This document shows, one piece after another, positions 1-7,381 of a stretch of DNA of 64,000 bases (positions within the stretch are counted from its first letter, which is position 1; each line of letters starts with the position of its first letter). The translations under genes and the position numbers were made by a program. The notes under the pieces were generated by a model. It had not been told where the DNA came from. It ran no database searches and saw only the letters and a program-made list of their open reading frames with translations. The DNA is from Selenomonadales bacterium (lineage in GTDB: Bacteria > Bacillota > Negativicutes > Sporomusales > UBA7701), in assembly GCA_029975165.1 (NCBI GenBank), contig JARKPR010000031.1, forward strand, positions 62,001 to 126,000, written 5' to 3'.

Positions 1-2
1 GC

Positions 3-356
3 GCCCCGGTGACGCTGGCAATCATGGACGTCCAGGCCCTGCCGCTGGAAGCCGACAGCTTCGACAGCGTCCTGACCGCCTTCGTGTTCTGCACCGTTCC
101 CGAGCCTGCCGCGGGTCTGCGCGAGTGCCGCCGGGTTCTGAAGCCGGGCGGCAGATTGATTCTGCTTGAGCATATGGGCAGCGAAAATAAATTGCTTCGC
201 CAGATGATGGATTGGCTCAACCCTCTCGCGGTCGGACTGATGGACGACAACATCAACCGCGATACCGTCAAGGAAGCCGCCACCGCGGGGTTCAAGGGGA
301 CGATGGCGAAAAACCTGCTGGGAGATGTGGTGCGGTTGGTCGTAGCAGAAAAGTGA
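3..356 (+). CDS. Class I SAM-dependent methyltransferase, 3' part only
   Basis: The frame is open to the left edge, so the gene starts outside the window; about 117 C-terminal residues are visible. Segments such as DVQALPLEADSFDSV and LRECRRVLKPGGRLILLEH match motifs post-I, II and III of the UbiE/type-11 methyltransferase fold. The SAM-binding glycine loop lies upstream and is not seen. The substrate cannot be read from this fragment; quinone, small-molecule or metalloid methylation all remain possible. An 87-bp gap separates it from the downstream CRP-like gene. Confidence 0.8.
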   Translation, partial: APVTLAIMDVQALPLEADSFDSVLTAFVFCTVPEPAAGLRECRRVLKPGGRLILLEHMGSENKLLRQMMDWLNPLAVGLMDDNINRDTVKEAATAGFKGTMAKNLLGDVVRLVVAEK

Positions 357-443
357 ACCTGTTCCCGCTGTGGTTTTCTCCGCCTCGATTTGCTAAAATT
401 GATATAGCGTCGAATGTAGTGTGGATAGGGCGGGGGGAGCGAA

Positions 444-1124
444 ATGGACCTCGATTATCTGAAGAATATCCCTGTTTTCGAAGATTTGGTCCCGGAGGAT
501 CTGGCGGTCATCAACCAGGTGACAATCGAACGCAGGTACAAGAAGAACGGGACGATCTTCGCGGAAGGTGAGCCTGGGGACGGGTTCCACTACATAAAGA
601 GCGGCAAGGTGAAGATAATTAAGCTGGCCGCCGACGGGCGGGAGCATATCATCAATATCCTCGGACCTGGCGAGGTTTTCGCCGAGGTGCTGCTGTTCAA
701 CGCGGCCCCTTACCCCGCGACGGCAGTCGCGCTGGAGGACTCATGCATCGGCATAATCCGCAACAGCGAACTGGAGAAGGCGTTTCTCGCCCACCCGCGG
801 ATCGCCTTCCATGTCATCAAGGTCATGAGCAAGAAGTTGCTGTTTGCCCAGATGAAAATCAAGTCGCTCGCCTTCTCCGACAGCAACGCCAAGATAGCCC
901 AGGCGCTGGACAACCTGGCCCGGCGCTACGGCAAGAAAACCAGCCGCGGCGTGGAGATAGCCGTCGAGATCACCAGGCAGGAGGTCGCCAACCTCGCCGG
1001 CACCACCAGGGAAACGGTCAGCAGGGTGTTCGGCATCATGAAGAAAGACAAGGTGCTCGATGACGACGAGCGCCGGATAGTGGTCCTCGACCTGGAGGGA
1101 CTGCGGCAGTATTACGAGGGTTAG
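444..1124 (+). CDS. Crp/Fnr family transcriptional regulator
   Basis: A 226-residue protein of normal family length. Residues about 10-125 form the cyclic-nucleotide-binding-like beta-roll (EGEPGDGFHYIKSGKVKI). Residues about 150-220 form the winged HTH, with the recognition helix in TTRETVSRVFGIM. The R-E-x3-R arrangement is that of E. coli CRP, which reads GTGA half-sites. Only one cysteine is present, so an FNR-type Fe-S cluster is unlikely. The ATG follows a G-rich ribosome site (GGGGGGAGCG). Two GTGA-N6-TCAC boxes lie just downstream of the gene, before the siroheme reductase operon, which is therefore the likely target. The effector is unknown. Confidence 0.9.
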   Translation: MDLDYLKNIPVFEDLVPEDLAVINQVTIERRYKKNGTIFAEGEPGDGFHYIKSGKVKIIKLAADGREHIINILGPGEVFAEVLLFNAAPYPATAVALEDSCIGIIRNSELEKAFLAHPRIAFHVIKVMSKKLLFAQMKIKSLAFSDSNAKIAQALDNLARRYGKKTSRGVEIAVEITRQEVANLAGTTRETVSRVFGIMKKDKVLDDDERRIVVLDLEGLRQYYEG

Positions 1125-1143
1125 ACGCAGATCGGGCCGACCG

Positions 1144-1187
1144 GGCCTGCTTGCCACCGTGAGGTTGGCAGGCAGGCCTCTTTTGTT
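1144..1187 (+). terminator. Rho-independent terminator of the Crp-like gene
   Basis: A 13-bp stem, GGCCTGCTTGCCA against TGGCAGGCAGGCC with one G-T pair, is followed by CTCTTTTGTTT. It separates the regulator from the next operon. Confidence 0.85.
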
Positions 1188-1203
1188 TGTGATGGATAGC
1201 GGT

Positions 1204-1239
1204 GTGACGAAAATCACTTGGAAGTGTGATGTACATCAC
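1204..1239 (+). promoter_or_regulatory. Tandem CRP-like boxes and class II promoter
   Basis: Two boxes of the form GTGA-N6-TCAC occur at 1204-1217 and 1226-1239. The second is a perfect 14-bp palindrome (GTGATGTACATCAC). They are 22 bp apart, about two helical turns, so they lie on the same face. A TATTAT -10 element at 1262-1267 would put the start near 1274 and the second box at about -41.5, the usual class II activator position. The boxes match the CRP-type recognition helix of the gene at 444-1124 better than an FNR TTGAT site. Confidence 0.75.
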
Positions 1240-1306
1240 TGAACGGCGGCCGGCAATTGTTTATTATAGAGCCAGAAGATGACACGCGAACTGAGGAGGA
1301 TGAACC

Positions 1307-2275
1307 ATGCTGCCGAAGGGAGCCAACCTGCAGAAAATCCGCAACGGGAATAAAACGTACGCAGTGACGCCGCACCTGCCGGGCGGATTCGTCAAACCGG
1401 ATGTGCTGGAAAACTACGCCTATGTCGCCAGAAAGTACGGCGGCACGCTCAAGCTGACGTCGGCGCAGCGCATCATGATCACCGGCCTGAAAGCTGAGGA
1501 TATCGACGGTGTCTGGGCCGACCTCGACATGCAGCCGGCCATGGGCTTCGCCAACTGTGTCCGCAGCGTGAAGGTCTGCCCGGGGAACGCGTTCTGCAAA
1601 CGCGGCAAACAGGACAGCGTCAAGCTGGGGCTGGAACTTGATAGGCGGTATATCAAGAAAGAGATGCCGTCGAGGATGAAGCTGGGCGTCTCCGGCTGCC
1701 CGAACTCCTGCGCGGAGGCGATCATCAAGGATATCGGCGTCATCGGCACCGACGAAGGCTGGGACGTATATGTCGGCGGCAGCGCCGGCTCGCATCCGCG
1801 GCTCGGCGACAAGCTCATCACCGGACTGGATTATGACGACACCCTGCGGATCATCGACATTATCGTGGGCTACTACAAGAAAAACGCCGATATCGAACGG
1901 ATCGGCCAGTTCATCGACCGCATAGGCTTCGCAAAGTTCCGCGGCGATGTCCTGGCGGCGTTCAATAACCCGTCTGCGGCAACGGTTCAAACCAGGCAGA
2001 ATCCGCCGGCGGAACCGGAGCGGCCCGTGACGTGGGCGGCGGCTGAAGGAAAACTGGTTTCAGGTGAAGCTATCGCTGCCGACAGTGTAATCGCCGACAT
2101 CATCAGGGTATATCCGCAGACCATCCCGGTGCTGCGCGGGTTCGGCATGGGCTGCCTCGGCTGCCCGTCGGCCACCGGCGAGGCGCTGAAGAAGGCGGCC
2201 GACATCCACGGAATCAACGTTGACGAATTAGTTGAGTCGCTAAATAAAGTTACTGTAGGGGGAGAGGTACAATGA
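1307..2275 (+). CDS. Siroheme/[4Fe-4S] nitrite-sulfite reductase domain fused to DUF1858
   Basis: A 322-residue protein. Residues about 1-215 form a minimal nitrite/sulfite reductase module. The siroheme/[4Fe-4S] signature is complete: C91-x5-C97 and C131-x3-C135 (CPGNAFC, CPNSC). Residues about 250-315 form a DUF1858 domain (CLGCPSATGEALKKAADIHG), the type found on ScdA/RIC di-iron repair proteins. It is the first gene of an operon whose third gene is a hemerythrin, and its stop overlaps the next start (ATGA). The small size suggests an asrC/NirB-C-terminal-like enzyme acting on nitrite, sulfite or NO-derived species; the substrate is not defined. It lies behind tandem CRP-like boxes. Confidence 0.85.
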   Translation: MLPKGANLQKIRNGNKTYAVTPHLPGGFVKPDVLENYAYVARKYGGTLKLTSAQRIMITGLKAEDIDGVWADLDMQPAMGFANCVRSVKVCPGNAFCKRGKQDSVKLGLELDRRYIKKEMPSRMKLGVSGCPNSCAEAIIKDIGVIGTDEGWDVYVGGSAGSHPRLGDKLITGLDYDDTLRIIDIIVGYYKKNADIERIGQFIDRIGFAKFRGDVLAAFNNPSAATVQTRQNPPAEPERPVTWAAAEGKLVSGEAIAADSVIADIIRVYPQTIPVLRGFGMGCLGCPSATGEALKKAADIHGINVDELVESLNKVTVGGEVQ

Positions 2276-2943
2276 GCGCGTTTATCGGGCCGATCCATTA
2301 CTGGCTGTACGGAAAAATCCGCCTGGTGAAAGAACGGGAAGACTTCATCTTCGCCAAAGCCGTGGAAATGTGCGGCGATACTGCCGAGGAACTGCGCGAG
2401 CAGGTGTGGCAAACTTACGGCGAGCCTCTGCCCGACGCCGACCTGGGTGAACTCCTCGACCACGACAACATCCACGGATGGCTGCAGCGCCAGATCAACA
2501 TCGTTGAAACCAGGGAAGCGGCCTTCATCAAAGAATTGCTCGATACCTGCGACGGCGGGGCCGTCGCGCTTGTGGAACAGGCTTTCCGGGAGCACGGCAA
2601 GCTCACGGGCGAGGGCGCGCGGGCTCAAGGCAAATACGATGTAGCCACAGCACCTGGAATCTATAAGGCTTTAAACGACTATTACCTCAACGGGATGCCG
2701 TGCGACCCGGCCGACACAGTGGTCGCGTCGCAAGCGGACGGCATCGTCTGGGATTTCGCCGTGTGCTTGCAGACGCCGAACTGGCGGCGGGCGGAGATAC
2801 CGGAAAAGACCATGTCCGGGTTCTACCAGGCATGGCGCGAGGGGTTCGTCGCCGGGATCAATCCGGCGTTCGCATACAGGCAGACAGCCCATAATCGGCC
2901 GACGATGAGGGTCGTAACCAGGGGCGAAATTTACCGCAATTGA
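2272..2943 (+). CDS. Unrecognised 223-residue protein of the siroheme reductase operon
   Basis: Translationally coupled to the upstream gene by a 4-base ATGA overlap and followed 12 bp later by the hemerythrin gene, so it is very likely part of the same function. I do not recognise the family. It is soluble and mostly helical, with no signal peptide or membrane segment. Possible metal or haem ligands are the histidines of PIHYWLYGKI and DHDNIHGWLQRQ, plus scattered acidic pairs. There are only four cysteines and none form a CxxC pair. A role in handling NO or damaged Fe-S clusters is inferred from context only. Confidence 0.75.
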   Translation: MSAFIGPIHYWLYGKIRLVKEREDFIFAKAVEMCGDTAEELREQVWQTYGEPLPDADLGELLDHDNIHGWLQRQINIVETREAAFIKELLDTCDGGAVALVEQAFREHGKLTGEGARAQGKYDVATAPGIYKALNDYYLNGMPCDPADTVVASQADGIVWDFAVCLQTPNWRRAEIPEKTMSGFYQAWREGFVAGINPAFAYRQTAHNRPTMRVVTRGEIYRN

Positions 2944-2955
2944 GGAGGAGCTGGC

Positions 2956-3519
2956 ATGAAAGCGACCGAAATGCTCAAGGAGGAACACCGCGGAGTCAAA
3001 CTGGCCTTAAGGATTCTCGATCAGTTGGCCGCCCGGATTGCCGATAATCCGGGCGGGGAGAGCGCGGCGCATACCGAAGACTTTGCGAAGCTCATCGAAT
3101 TCAGCCGCGTGTTCGTCGACAAGTGCCACCACGCCAAGGAAGAAGAGGTGTTGTTTCCGGCTCTGCTAGCTGCGGGACTGCCCCGGGAAGGTGGACCGGT
3201 TCAGGTCATGCTTGCGGAACACGCCGCTGGCCGGAACCTGGTCGCCGCCATGGAAGCGGCGCTGACCCGTTACCGGTCGGGGGCGTTGGCCGCCGCCGCC
3301 TTGAGCGAAGCCGCCCGCGATTACGCAGAACTGCTGACCAACCATATCGACAAGGAAGACAATGTTCTCTATCCGATCGCCGATGCCCGGATTGGTGCCG
3401 ATATCCAGGCCGGGATGGTAGAAGCCTTCGAGAACATTGAAGCGGACAGAATAGGCGCCGGCACTCACGCGCGTTTCCATGAGATGCTCAAGGAATTCAA
3501 GTCAAAATACATTAAATAA
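2956..3519 (+). CDS. Hemerythrin HHE domain protein
   Basis: A 187-residue four-helix protein with the spaced histidine and acidic ligands of a non-haem di-iron site: EEHRGVKLAL near residue 12, CHHAKEEEVLFP near 55, LAEHAAGRNL near 90 and NHIDKEDNVLYP near 130. Such domains bind O2 or NO, or donate iron for cluster repair (YtfE/ScdA family). DUF1858 and hemerythrin are one polypeptide in ScdA/RIC; here the DUF1858 sits on the siroheme protein two genes upstream, so the RIC parts appear redistributed. The GGAGGAG ribosome site is ideal. Confidence 0.88.
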   Translation: MKATEMLKEEHRGVKLALRILDQLAARIADNPGGESAAHTEDFAKLIEFSRVFVDKCHHAKEEEVLFPALLAAGLPREGGPVQVMLAEHAAGRNLVAAMEAALTRYRSGALAAAALSEAARDYAELLTNHIDKEDNVLYPIADARIGADIQAGMVEAFENIEADRIGAGTHARFHEMLKEFKSKYIK

Positions 3520-3546
3520 GCGACACAACCGCTACTTCGATTCTCT

Positions 3547-3562
3547 GGTAGCCATGGCTACC
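3547..3562. promoter_or_regulatory. 16-bp perfect palindrome before the SagB-type gene
   Basis: GGTAGCCATGGCTACC is a perfect inverted repeat 62 bp before the start codon. A TACAAT -10-like hexamer lies at 3584-3589, so the palindrome would overlap or flank the -35 region. This suits an operator, but no cognate regulator is encoded next to it. Confidence 0.4.
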
Positions 3563-3624
3563 GACTTTTCCCTTATATTCCAATACAATAGATTCGGAAT
3601 GTTTCCGGCGAAGGGGAGAGGCAG

Positions 3625-4383
3625 TTGGGTAAATACGATCGTTATCGAGACCTTCTAAAGTCGGATTTCTCAAAATTCAAAACAATGGCAACGGATGCCA
3701 AGAAGGGCCTCCCTCAGCCGCCTAAAGTGAAACTTTACGGCGCAGACGCTGAATTGTTCGACCTACCGAGCGTGGATGAAAGCACCCTGACCAATAAGAA
3801 TATCTATGTTTGCATAAAGGAGAGAAGAAGCACAAGGTTCTACAGTGATCAACCCATCAGTCTCGACGAATTGTCCTATCTTCTTTGGGCTACACAAGGC
3901 ATTACCGGTACGAATAAGGCCGGATTGACACTGAGAACGGTTCCTTGCAGTGGCGCAACCCATTCCTTTGAAAGCTACCTGTTGATTAGGAATGTGGCGA
4001 ATATCCGCCAAGGAGTATATCGATACCTGCCGGTGGAGCACAAGCTGCTGTTTATGTTTCAACAGGAGGAACTGGAAAATAAGATAGACGAAATCACGCT
4101 GGACCAACCGTTTGTGCCTAACTTCGCCAACAAGGCGGCCGTGTTGTTTCTCTGGAGCACGACTCCTTACCGGTCTGAGTGGAAATATGACATTACCGCC
4201 CATAAAAAGATCCTGATAGATATCGGACATGTGTGCCAAAACTTGTACTTAGCCAGCGAATCAATAGGGGCCGGGACTTGCGCGATAGGAATATACGATC
4301 AGGCGTCCGTCGACCGATTATTAGGGCTGGATGGGCACGAAGAATTCGTTATCTATCTTGCTGCAGTCGGAAAAAAGCAATAA
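3625..4383 (+). CDS. SagB/ThcOx family nitroreductase-fold dehydrogenase
   Basis: A 252-residue FMN-dependent nitroreductase-fold protein. The family core is clear: CIKERRSTRFYSDQPISLDELSYLLWATQGIT near residues 62-95, PCSGATHSFESYLLIRNV near 110-130, and HVCQNLYLASESIGAGTCAIG near 200-220. SagB enzymes oxidise azolines in peptide toxins, but stand-alone forms like this, with no SagC/D or precursor peptide nearby, are common and mostly uncharacterised. The start is a TTG at 3625, chosen because AAGGGGAG ends 7 bases upstream and no better ATG exists. GC is clearly lower than in the flanking operons, consistent with transfer. Confidence 0.85.
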   Translation: MGKYDRYRDLLKSDFSKFKTMATDAKKGLPQPPKVKLYGADAELFDLPSVDESTLTNKNIYVCIKERRSTRFYSDQPISLDELSYLLWATQGITGTNKAGLTLRTVPCSGATHSFESYLLIRNVANIRQGVYRYLPVEHKLLFMFQQEELENKIDEITLDQPFVPNFANKAAVLFLWSTTPYRSEWKYDITAHKKILIDIGHVCQNLYLASESIGAGTCAIGIYDQASVDRLLGLDGHEEFVIYLAAVGKKQ

Positions 4384-4417
4384 CATTCGGTAAACATATA
4401 AAATATAAGCGGAGGGT

Positions 4418-4540
4418 ATGAGGCATGCGAACTCGAATAGGCGATTTGAGAAGTATATCAGGGAACAACTGCAAGAGGATATAATTGCCGAGCAGTTGAG
4501 TCTTAAAGAATTGACTGACCTTTTACGGGTGAGCCGGTAA
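4418..4540 (+). CDS. Short 40-residue ORF, possible truncated HTH protein
   Basis: ATG at 4418 opens a 40-codon frame ending SLKELTDLLRVSR-stop. That tail reads like the first helix and turn of a helix-turn-helix cut short at the recognition helix. GGAGGG lies almost next to the ATG, which is too close for a good start, so this may be the remnant of a longer regulator. An imperfect inverted repeat (GACCTTTTAC / GTAAAAAGGTC, 4517-4547) straddles the stop codon. Function unknown. Confidence 0.3.
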   Translation: MRHANSNRRFEKYIREQLQEDIIAEQLSLKELTDLLRVSR

Positions 4541-4738
4541 AAAGGTCATAAAAGCGCCAGACCTTCCAGTGAGTCTTGAGACGGTTCTCCTTCTGTCAGT
4601 CAAGAGCCAGTATGCTAAACCGTACTAAACAGACATGGGTGAATAGGATATATTTCCGTTCCCATAATCCAGTGAAAACCCAACAAAATCAAGACTCCTT
4701 TCACGAGCAAAAATAGACTGCACAGCTTCCGCTATAAT

Positions 4739-4781
4739 GGCATTCAAGAGGCCGGCGGTTCGAGCCCGCAAACCTCCACGA
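4739..4781 (+). repeat. Direct repeat copy 1, tRNA/tmRNA 3'-end-like (att-like)
   Basis: This 43-bp block (GGCATTCAAGAGGCC, then a GGTTCGA T-loop-like core and AACCTCCACGA end) matches the block at 10487-10529 at 39 of 43 positions. It has a T-arm and acceptor strand but no matching 5' half, so it is not a functional tRNA. The CCA has decayed to CGA in this copy. Together the two copies bracket a 5.7-kb lower-GC cassette. Confidence 0.65.
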
Positions 4782-4789
4782 GTAACGAC

Positions 4790-4830
4790 AAGGCTTCTGA
4801 GGATTGACCTCGGGAGTCTTCTTTGTTTTT
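4790..4830 (+). terminator. Terminator after repeat copy 1
   Basis: The stem AAGGCTTCTGAGG / CCTCGGGAGTCTT with wobble pairs is followed by CTTTGTTTTT. It is a decayed relative of the terminator after the second repeat, so repeat and terminator were duplicated together. Confidence 0.7.
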
Positions 4831-5013
4831 GATGTCCAAAATAATCTGGAATGAAACCACAATAAAAGGATAGTATTGTTTTTGCCGAAAAACCGGCGAA
4901 GAGCCGGTTCTTGTTAGCGTATTACCTCCCGCTGATACACAAACAATTAATCGTGGCTATGGAAATAATTTTAAAAAACTGTGAAAAGTCGCAAAAAACG
5001 TACGTATTGCCGA

Positions 5014-5030
5014 CTGTTAACAGTTAACAG
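5014..5030. promoter_or_regulatory. Candidate GntR/FadR-type operator
   Basis: TGTTAAC-A-GTTAACA is a perfect inverted repeat around one base, extended to 17 bp by an outer C-G pair. It lies 71 bp before the GntR gene. The T-x-GT...AC-x-A layout is that of FadR-subfamily operators, so autoregulation is likely. A TATAAT at 5078-5083 lies downstream, but no well-spaced -35 was seen. Confidence 0.55.
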
Positions 5031-5100
5031 CAATAAGCGTCCTAATGAGCGGTTAGGTGGTTGCCTGTCGCTACTTCTATAATAAAAGTGGAGGGATAAC

Positions 5101-5757
5101 ATGGAAAAATTGGAACGGCCGACAAATCTAAAGAATCAAGTTGTTCTCGTGCTTCGCAAAAGTATCATCGCCGGTGAATTGAAATCGGGCGAACAGATCG
5201 TGGAGGCCAAACTGGCGGCGGAGATGGGGATCAGCAGGGGACCTATCCGGGAGGCCATCGGGGTCCTTGAGGCAGAGGGGTTTTTGACGCGGGTGGGTGG
5301 GATGCTGACCGTCACCACCCTTACCCACAAGGATATCTACGAGATTTATTCCCTCCGCAGCGTCATTGAGGGATTAGCCGCCCGCATAGCCGTCGAGAAA
5401 TTTACGCCTGGTGATATTGAACATATGGAGAAGATTCTCGGGAAGGTCGCCGAGCTTGGCCCGACGGCCGACGGTACTGCGGCGGTGGCGAGCACTCTGG
5501 CGATCCACCGGTTCATCATGGATAAGGCGGGCCATAGAAGGGTGCTCGATTTGTGGCTTAATCTCAATATGCAGCTCAAAATGCTGGCGTCGATGGTGAT
5601 GTCGCACGACACCGTTACGGATTCGTTCGCGAAGCATAATAAGTTGATTCAGGTGCTCAAGAGCGGCGATCCCGGCGCTGCCGAGCAGGCCATGAGGGAC
5701 CATATCATGGATTCTTGGCGGATCGTCGAAAAGCAATTGGGAAATACGGGGCTGTAG
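5101..5757 (+). CDS. GntR family regulator, FadR subfamily
   Basis: A 218-residue protein. Residues about 8-75 form the winged HTH (GELKSGEQIVEAKLAAEMGISRGPIREA is the GntR signature region). Residues about 80-215 form the helical FCD effector domain, whose metal-binding histidines appear in LAIHRFIM and AKHNKLI plus the late RDHIMDS. It is the first gene of the cassette and probably controls the lyase and transporter genes in response to the imported carboxylate. The ATG is preceded by GGAGGGATAAC. Confidence 0.92.
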   Translation: MEKLERPTNLKNQVVLVLRKSIIAGELKSGEQIVEAKLAAEMGISRGPIREAIGVLEAEGFLTRVGGMLTVTTLTHKDIYEIYSLRSVIEGLAARIAVEKFTPGDIEHMEKILGKVAELGPTADGTAAVASTLAIHRFIMDKAGHRRVLDLWLNLNMQLKMLASMVMSHDTVTDSFAKHNKLIQVLKSGDPGAAEQAMRDHIMDSWRIVEKQLGNTGL

Positions 5758-5796
5758 CTGTAAATGTAATTATCAACCGAGAAAGGAAGGGGTTAA

Positions 5797-6102
5797 ATGG
5801 CTGCTAAAACATGTTTTGTTATCGACAGCAGGGATAACGTGGGGACTATCCTGCAACCTGAATTGGAGAAGGGGGCGGGGGTCGAGTGCGAGGTCGATGG
5901 TAGGGTCACCGTTATTGTACTTAAGGAAGAGGTGCCCTACGGCCATAAAATTGCGGTGAAGCCGATTGCGAAAGGCGAAAAGGTGCTCAAGTACGGGTTG
6001 GCGATAGGTCTTGCGACAAAGGATATTATGCCCGGCGAACATGTTCACGTCCATAATATCGAGAGTACTAGAGGACGCGGCGATTTGGCAAAGGGGAGGT
6101 AG
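5797..6102 (+). CDS. UxaA-family lyase, small SAF-domain subunit (SuyA-like)
   Basis: A 101-residue protein carrying only the SAF domain found at the N-terminus of altronate/galactarate dehydratases. The EVPYGHKIAVKPIAKGEKVLKYG segment and the following IGLATKDIMPGEHVHVHNI segment are typical. The catalytic domain is a separate gene 5 bp downstream. This split is standard for (2R)-sulfolactate sulfo-lyase SuyA and for some sugar-acid dehydratases. A good GGAAGG ribosome site precedes the ATG. Substrate unproven. Confidence 0.85.
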   Translation: MAAKTCFVIDSRDNVGTILQPELEKGAGVECEVDGRVTVIVLKEEVPYGHKIAVKPIAKGEKVLKYGLAIGLATKDIMPGEHVHVHNIESTRGRGDLAKGR

Positions 6103-6107
6103 TTGAC

Positions 6108-7280
6108 ATGGATAAGTTTTGGGGGTATTTGAACCCGGATGGAAGCGTTGGAGCAAGGAACTATCTTTTGATTCTTTCCAGTACCCTTTATGCCAACGGC
6201 GCCGTGGAGAGGGTGGCAAGGTCCGTCTTCGGGACGATTCCGATAATCCATCCACTGGGGAGAGCGCAAACCAAGTCTGATATACGCTTCACATTCAATA
6301 CGCTTGTGGGAACGGCCAAGAATCCTAATGTTGGCGGGGTCGTGGTTCTTGATCACTTCCGCGAAGAGGGATGCACAGCAGAAGAGATTGTCGAGAAAGT
6401 GGCGAAAACGGGCAAGCCGGTCGAGATGGTGAATCTCCGCAACTGCGGCGGGACGCTGGAGGCGACAAACGCGGCGATCCGCGCTGCGATGGCTATTGCC
6501 AGGAAGATTTCGTTGCGGCGGCGGGAAGAGGTGCCGCTCGCGAAGCTACTTTTCGGGTTGAACTGCGGAACTTCGGATACGACTTCGGGATTGAGTTCTA
6601 ATCCTGCATTGGGACATTGTTCGGATATGATCGTCGCTGCGGGAGGACGGTCGATCCTTGCCGAGCTCACGGAATTGATGGGAGCCGAGGAGTGGCTGGC
6701 GTCAAAAGCGATCAATAAGGACGTGGCCGACAAGATATGGAAGGTGATCGGCGATTTTGAACAACGTATTCTACAAACAGGCGAAGATATCAGGGGGACT
6801 AATCCGACCGGTGATAACATCGCCGGCGGGTTGAGCACAATCGAGGAAAAGTCGTTGGGTGCGGCTAAAAAGAGCGGTAGCGCCACCATCCAGGGGGTGG
6901 TCGATTGGGCGGAGAATCCCCCTGATAAACCTGGGGTTTATCTTATGGCCACACCTGGCCATGGGGCGGAGTCGATCACTGGGATTGCGGCCGGCGGCGC
7001 CCAGGTGCTGGTGTTCTCCACTGGCGGCGGGCATACGATTTCCCATCCGATCATGCCGACGATCAAGGTGACCGGCAATCCATTTTCGGCCAAGTTCATG
7101 GCGGATACCCTGGATCTCGATCTCAGCGATATTTTGGAAGGACGTCTAAGCCTTGAAGAAGCGGGGAGGCTGATTCTGCGGGAAGTTATCGAGACCGCCT
7201 CCGGGAAACCAACGAAGTCGGAGTTGCTGTTCGAACACAACACCGGTTTTGCGATTCATCGTATCGGCATGAGCACCTGA
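6108..7280 (+). CDS. UxaA-family lyase, catalytic subunit (SuyB/altronate dehydratase-like)
   Basis: A 390-residue protein matching the C-terminal part of altronate dehydratase (UxaA) and SuyB. Conserved stretches are GYLNPDGSVGARNYLLI at the start, LNCGTSDTTSGLSSNPALG near residue 165, NPTGDNIAGGLSTIEEKSLG near 230, and GAQVLVFSTGGGHTISHPIMP near 300. These enzymes use an iron centre to remove water, or sulfite in SuyAB, from a 2-hydroxy acid. Beside a tripartite tricarboxylate transporter, the substrate is an imported hydroxy-acid; sulfolactate is attractive because SlcHFG-type TTT systems carry it, but a sugar acid cannot be excluded. Confidence 0.85.
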   Translation: MDKFWGYLNPDGSVGARNYLLILSSTLYANGAVERVARSVFGTIPIIHPLGRAQTKSDIRFTFNTLVGTAKNPNVGGVVVLDHFREEGCTAEEIVEKVAKTGKPVEMVNLRNCGGTLEATNAAIRAAMAIARKISLRRREEVPLAKLLFGLNCGTSDTTSGLSSNPALGHCSDMIVAAGGRSILAELTELMGAEEWLASKAINKDVADKIWKVIGDFEQRILQTGEDIRGTNPTGDNIAGGLSTIEEKSLGAAKKSGSATIQGVVDWAENPPDKPGVYLMATPGHGAESITGIAAGGAQVLVFSTGGGHTISHPIMPTIKVTGNPFSAKFMADTLDLDLSDILEGRLSLEEAGRLILREVIETASGKPTKSELLFEHNTGFAIHRIGMST

Positions 7281-7381
7281 TGGGGGCAGAGGCTTGCCCA
7301 GCCGATATAACACTCGTTTTTTTGCCGCAGATCAATATTCTCCAGGGGTGAGTCGGGAAATAAGAACGAGGAGGAATCGGT

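Larger units (their letters stand above)
4384..5100. other. AT-rich 717-bp intergenic stretch
   Basis: Apart from the 40-codon ORF at 4418, the tRNA-like repeat at 4739, its terminator and the GntR operator at 5014, I see no gene here. Base composition is much richer in A+T than the surrounding operons and there are several short broken frames. This fits the scarred edge of an integrated element. No integrase or transposase remnant was recognised. Confidence 0.5.

Noticed and set aside
400-425. An FNR-like TTGAT site before the Crp-type gene
   Set aside because: The right half-site (GTCGA) does not match TCAA and the spacing is poor.
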